From Parapristionchus giblindavisi (taxonomy: Eukaryota; Nematoda; Chromadorea; Rhabditida; Diplogasteridae): a DNA stretch of 64,000 nt. The stretch spans positions 186,001-250,000 of the forward strand of contig CALSFV010000304.1 of NCBI GenBank assembly GCA_943737045.1, read 5' to 3'. Both the position numbers and the translations under genes were made by a program. Position 1 is the stretch's first letter; each line of letters opens with the position of its first letter. The notes under the pieces were generated by a model. The model was not told the origin of the DNA. It saw nothing but the letters and a program-made list of their open reading frames with translations, and did no database searches. Below are positions 59,385 through 64,000 of the stretch, piece by piece.

Positions 59385-60842
59385 ATCAATAAACTGACTC
59401 TGACTGAATGATTATAGCACATGTACATTGACATTGACATTGAAACACATTTTAGTTCAATCAAGATAGGGTGTATAATATCCGGGAACATCCCAAGTAA
59501 TACGGGTTCTGGGTTGCCATGAGGTTTCTCCATTCCGAACATTCATTTCAGTACGTTTACATTGAACAATAAGCGAAATAAATGAGCGATTGAACAACGG
59601 TCTCCTGATCTCAACCTTGGAACCCTTGCCTTTCTTTGCACTTTGCTCTCTCACAATGGTATTCAACTCTAGTGGACTCTAATCTAGCAAGAGGTGAAGT
59701 CGAAAGGTGCATGCGGTACAAAGTGCGGGCGCGTACGTACGCAGAGAGAATGGGGTGGTGATAATGGGAGTGCGTTCTAGCGTTCTGTCTTTCACTCAGG
59801 TGTCCCTAAATGACGGTCGCGGCCACGGCCACGGCCCGAAGCGATAGAGATGGAGACGGAGTGGTATATCAGTCATATCGCCCTCTCATACATCGATCGA
59901 TGAATCGTCTTATGTCTCTTCCTCCGGCTGACTGTTCCTTGCCTTCTCTGTCTGATTTTCCCGCCATTTTCAGTTATCATCACGTTTCCCTATGCTTTTT
60001 GATGTTACTTTCGCGAAACATTTCGTAGTTAATTCGCCCTCTGCTTCTTCTTCTTTAAGTACCTATCTCTGTCTTTCCTGCGCTCCTATCTCCCTCCATC
60101 ACTCTACCTTTATCTCTCGTAATTACCTAAAAATATCTAGGTATTCCTCGTCACCAATCAATTTTGGATTTGTCTTTGTCTATTTGCATATGTTATCGTT
60201 GTTGTTGTCTAGACCTTCTATTGTATTGCCATTTGCATATGATCCAATATCATATTCAAACATGCTACGTGTCCTCACTTTGTTTCCTTCATTTGCAGTT
60301 TTCGGTCATCCTTTCAATCTCTCCTTTTCAAAGCTGATCCATGTATGTATCTTATGCCGTTCCTTTATCATTACTCATTCTTCTTTCCATCTCTTCCTCT
60401 CCCTCCATCTCTCTTACATCCATTATCATACCAATCTATCACTAAGGAAGAGAGTGGATCATAAATCGATAATGTTTATGAGAGAGATGGAAGGAAGGGA
60501 AGTGAGTCTATCCTCCTATTGTGCGTCTATATCTTGATATATTGCATCTCTCTGTTTATGTTGCAGTTCTCTCTCTTCTAACCTCGTCTATTTTTCTGCT
60601 CCGCATTCAATAATAATTCGGAAGTCGTATCCATGAAGCGTTACAAACAATTTGTCGATAAAGGTGACGTCACGAGAGTAGACGTATACTTTATGTCAAC
60701 TTTTACGCCATGGATACGGCCCCCAGACGATGTGCGCAATGTGACCACGACTGTCGTTTGGCCCACGAGACAGTGTGGCCTGTGTGCACAGTTGTCTGAA
60801 TTTGTTTACATAATCATTTAAATCATTTCACATCCATTTCAG

Positions 60843-61352
60843 AGGTCGGCACGACGCCTATCGCCTACCTACCGCCTGCCTGCCGAGGAGCAATGTCGTC
60901 TAGAAAGCTATCGTCACTGCCTAGATGTCATCAGATGGTGGACTCAGGGTCCTGAAGCTTCTTTGAAGGTACGAGCCCTCTTTAGATTCTCTTTCCTGAT
61001 ATGTTATGTTCAAGTTGCGAAAAGATGAAAATTTTGTGGAGAATTTGTCGCCTCTTTTTTTCATGACTTGAACAGAACCTTCGTTACATCATTGTCTTTG
61101 ACTTTGCCTTTGCCTTTGCCAACGTCACTCTTCACTGCTCACCGATCTGTCTCGTTGACAGAAACTTTTTTTTCTCTTGCTCAAGAATTTTTCTCTTGCT
61201 CAAGAATCGATAAATTATTATTATTATTATTAAACCGAAGTTTTATACAAAGTGATCGTTCACAAAGCTTAAATCCTTGAATTTCGTAATTTGCTGTTTT
61301 GCAGGACGAATCGTCACTGTCGTCTTCGGAAGCTATTGGTCTTCGTCGTTGA
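60843..61352 (+). CDS. Unrecognised small gene, last two exons
   Basis: An exon of 42 codons (60843-60968, after catccatttcag, before gtacga) contains RLPAEEQCRLESYRHCLDVI and RWWTQGPEASLK. It joins in phase to 61305-61352 (DESSLSSSEAIGLRR, stop). Upstream exons are not identified; 60633-60780 may contribute. The left duplicate (about 39850-39590, minus) has a stop in the first exon, so only this copy could work. I recognise no family. Confidence 0.4.
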
Positions 61353-61628
61353 TGGTCTGCTCGATGTGCTCTTCGGGACGCCGCTAAGCTCCGACGTCCG
61401 CGTTCCGTCGGCATATTCCAGCACTGGCTGGAACTCGTTTTCCGAAAAAATAAAGAATTTGGGGTTGTTAATGTTTGACATCTGTGTCTAAGCCCGCGAA
61501 GTTAAATGGGCGGGGTCAGCATCGCTATATAAATAAGGTTCGCAAAAAATGGGCGGAGTCATGCATCGCTTTATAATTACGGGAGCGGATGAGTATATGT
61601 ATTACATATGAAATGTCTTCTAATAGGG

Positions 61629-61712
61629 ACCCATGGTCTAGTGGATAGTAGGTCGAACTGTTAATCCGATCGGTTGGTCGGCAGGGAAGTTCGAACCCCC
61701 GAGAAGGATTAG
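61629..61712 (+). other. tRNA-like module, right duplicate
   Basis: CATGGTCTAGTGGATAGTAG and AAGTTCGAACCCCCGAG, the counterpart of 38935-39003. Differences between the two copies fall also in positions that would pair, arguing against a maintained tRNA. Confidence 0.5.
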
Positions 61713-62871
61713 AAAAAGAAGACATCGCCCAACAGAACCCATCTCTTTTTGCCATTTTTTCTTGATGCATTTACGTGTAGTGTATGTCAGAGGTCCCACA
61801 GAGTGATCATGAATCGCAACTTTTTTTTTACATTGTACAAATATTCTAAAATGCTATTTATGTATTTTATTGAATGCAACATATTTTCACTGTTTATTGA
61901 TGAAACAAAGAGTGTATGCTGTATGCAAAATCAATGACGGGCGAATACGGTAACATGTCAAAGCTGCAAAAATTAAACGTATAGCTCTTGAAATGTGAAT
62001 ATATTATGCTAGAGATGTTTACAAAAGTTGTTACTTTTTGAAATTTGATCCTTGATCTTTGTACTTTGATCTTTGATCTCACAATCTCTTTGAGCGAGTG
62101 CGTTCTAACGTTCTGTCTTTCAATGTGATCTATTATCCGGACTTATGTCTGGACGTGTGCAAAATCCCATGCTAAAAAAATTCTGTAGCCCTTCATTCTC
62201 TATATTGTTGCAGTCTTTATAAAAAATATTAATAGATTATGCAAGAATCTAACTCATAATTTTCAAGAAAAAAGAACTTAGAACTTATCCACTAGGTACT
62301 AGGAACAGTGACCTTAGTTTGAGAGTCAACAAATGAGTTCACCAAACCATTCTGATGATTTGTGTAGAAAATCATTTCTCCATTGCCTTCTCAACTTCAC
62401 AAAATCTCATAAATAACCAAAATATATAAATCACTCTTTATTATTGTACAAAATGCGAATGTCGCAAATAAGATTTCTACACTAGTATACGATGCTAATA
62501 TATACTGTAATGGGGTACTATGTTTGATTAATCAATAAGATATACTGTAATGGGGTACTGTATACTACTGTAATGGAGTACTGTATATGGTTATACAATA
62601 AGATATACTGTAAGGGTACGGTAGAATGGCAACGTAACATCGTTTCTATGGTGAATATCAGATCCTAACCTTGAGCACTATGCAAGTTAAAAAGTATGGC
62701 AGAATATCAAAACTATACCGTAATAGGAAGTAAATATAATCTCTGGATACTCTCGGAAAAAAATAATTGCAAAGTGCGAAAATGCTGCATGCACTATACT
62801 ACACTACATATACAACATGTAAAACAAAGTGTGATCAAACTACGCAAAAGTGAACAAACTACAACGAGAAT

Positions 62872-64000
62872 TTATGCAATGGAATTCTTGATTATGATTC
62901 TCCTGGATCTGACTGGTGCACGAACTACCGTATCCTCATCATCCGATTCCTCTTCCTCACTATTCGCACTCGACGCACCATCAACTACACCACGAGAGGG
63001 AAGAGGACGAGGAGGGAGGACACTATGACTAGTCGGTAGATCGCGGAGCTGGTGACAGACCTGTAAGGAAAGCCACATTATCGATTGATTAATTATCGAT
63101 TGAAATAAAAGTGGATAGAAGGGTTACGGTAAGTGAAATTAGAAAACTGGGTAAAGATTGTGCGGGGCAATGATAGATGTGAGTGATTAACTGAAGCAAG
63201 GAAAGGCTGATTAAAGCGTGGTGTGCGAGTGGGAAATGTCGACCATACAACACTAATACTACACCACCTAGCAGCTACCGTAAACAAACCTCAGAATACG
63301 CATCAATCTATTCGAGCATACGGCAGACCTGAACTTGCGTCGATCATGAGTAGACGATTACAGTAACCCATATCAAAGATACAGTAACCCATGTCAAAGA
63401 TACAGTAACCCATATCAAAGATACAGTAACCCATATCAAAGATACAGTAACCCATATCAAAGATACAGTAACCCATATCAAAGATACAGTAACCCTTATC
63501 AAAGATACAGTAACCCATAATACAGTCAGTTCACGATTATTCCATCGAGTGGGGCTGCTACCGTACTCACCTCCAGCAGACAGCCAATGCTCCAGGCTTG
63601 TGCCTCACAAGAGTGGGGACAGTGCACGCCGTCCGCTTGCGTCAGCTCTGGCAGACTGCGCCATGGCGAGTCCTTGATCGCGATACGATAGGCGCCAATG
63701 TGCGCGAGGACCTGTGAATAGGTGGTTACAGTAAGCCATGTCAAAGGTACAGTAACCTATGGCAAAGATACAGTAACCCATATCAAAGATACGGTAACCC
63801 ATGGCAAAGATACAGTAACCCAGTTCAAGATACAGTAACCCATATCAAAGATACAGTATCCGAAACCACCACATACAAACCTCTCTCCTAGCCTCTTGAA
63901 GCTTCTCGGGACCCATTTGGGCGCCAACTGCCAATCTCGCTTGCAGATAGTACGCCGCCACCCACAGCCATTCCTGAATTTCGCTCAATAATGCCAATCA
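62872..64000 (-). CDS. AGL: Glycogen debranching enzyme, C-terminal exons (partial)
   Basis: Minus-strand exons are 64000(partial)-63881, 63711-63571 and 63060-62872 (stop TAA). The first reads [19 protein letters not shown] and then [11 protein letters not shown]. The second reads [19 protein letters not shown] and [17 protein letters not shown], which match the extreme C-terminal amylo-1,6-glucosidase region of eukaryotic debranching enzymes (SPW.GLPELT..., SCE.QAWS). The enzyme transfers and cleaves branch points in cytosolic glycogen breakdown. The last exon adds about 60 residues of Pro-, Ser- and acid-rich tail ([16 protein letters not shown]) after the point where the vertebrate protein ends. 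Both introns shown hold a 21-bp minisatellite. Most of the gene lies beyond the right edge. Confidence 0.88.
63357..63517. repeat. 21-bp minisatellite in last AGL intron
   Basis: About eight units of ATACAGTAACCCATATCAAAG with single-base variants. Confidence 0.95.
63725..63860. repeat. Same 21-bp minisatellite in the preceding AGL intron
   Basis: About six less regular units (GGTACAGTAACCTATGGCAA, ATACAGTAACCCATATCAAAG), on the other side of the 141-bp exon. Confidence 0.9.

Larger units (their letters stand above)
56000..59400. repeat. Right copy of inverted duplicate block A (partner about 34640-37450)
   Basis: It contains the last exons of paralog 3 and the whole MSP-like gene, mirrored at 34.6-37.45 kb. 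Identity is visible in exons and in most introns, including the intergenic stretch (GGTTAGCATTGATTATC and its complement). Confidence 0.85.
59650..63520. repeat. Right copy of inverted duplicate block B (partner 37500-41700)
   Basis: It matches the left block in inverted order. It keeps features the left copy has lost: a coding exon pair at 60843-61352 and the terminal exon of glycogen debranching enzyme. The CT-rich frame at 59992-60537 has a mirrored counterpart and is not taken as a gene. Confidence 0.8.

Noticed and set aside
63357..63860. Regularly repeated 21-bp units that could suggest a CRISPR array
   Set aside because: The units are directly abutting with no unique spacers, in introns of a eukaryotic gene; this is a minisatellite.

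Overview
The window is eukaryotic and almost certainly from a nematode. Genes are split into many short exons with GT..AG introns and TTTCAG-type acceptors, neighbouring genes lie only about 170-330 bp apart on one strand, and there are two copies of a gene with a major-sperm-protein-like (MSP-like) N-terminal domain. Codon phase carries cleanly across every splice junction I rebuilt for the main genes. The species is not identifiable by reading alone.

Layout. 1-34 kb is repeat-dominated: a 5'-truncated non-LTR retrotransposon (1-1.2 kb), two small unknown minus-strand genes (2.4-3.6 kb), an LTR-element fragment (6.6-8.1 kb), many palindromic (foldback/MITE-like) elements, a decayed mariner with a hAT-type MITE nested in it (26.2-28.8 kb), and the scattered exons of one unrecognised minus-strand gene whose introns hold most of these insertions (15.5-34.2 kb). 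34.6-41.7 kb is an inverted duplicate of two blocks at 56.0-63.5 kb. It carries an intact MSP-like gene on the minus strand plus broken pieces of other genes.

42.0-59.4 kb is the gene-rich core, all on the plus strand: a 12-exon acyl-CoA-binding/enoyl-CoA isomerase (ECI2 type), then three paralogous genes with RNase H1-like folds that have lost most or all catalytic acidic residues and start with mitochondrial-type N-termini, then the second MSP-like gene. The close spacing suggests an operon or co-regulated cluster, with a possible mitochondrial theme. A short unknown gene lies at 60.8-61.4 kb, and the last exons of glycogen debranching enzyme run off the right edge on the minus strand.

The most interesting signals are: (1) the cluster of catalytically degenerate RNase H1-like proteins, one with three tandem domains; (2) a set of unrelated palindromic elements sharing CAAGG ends and a 3-bp TNA target duplication, two of them with empty sites inside this same window; (3) tRNA-like Pol III promoter modules carried in the arms or centres of palindromic elements; (4) a two-block inverted duplication whose block order is swapped; (5) intronic GATCAAA and TACGGTA word repeats present throughout.
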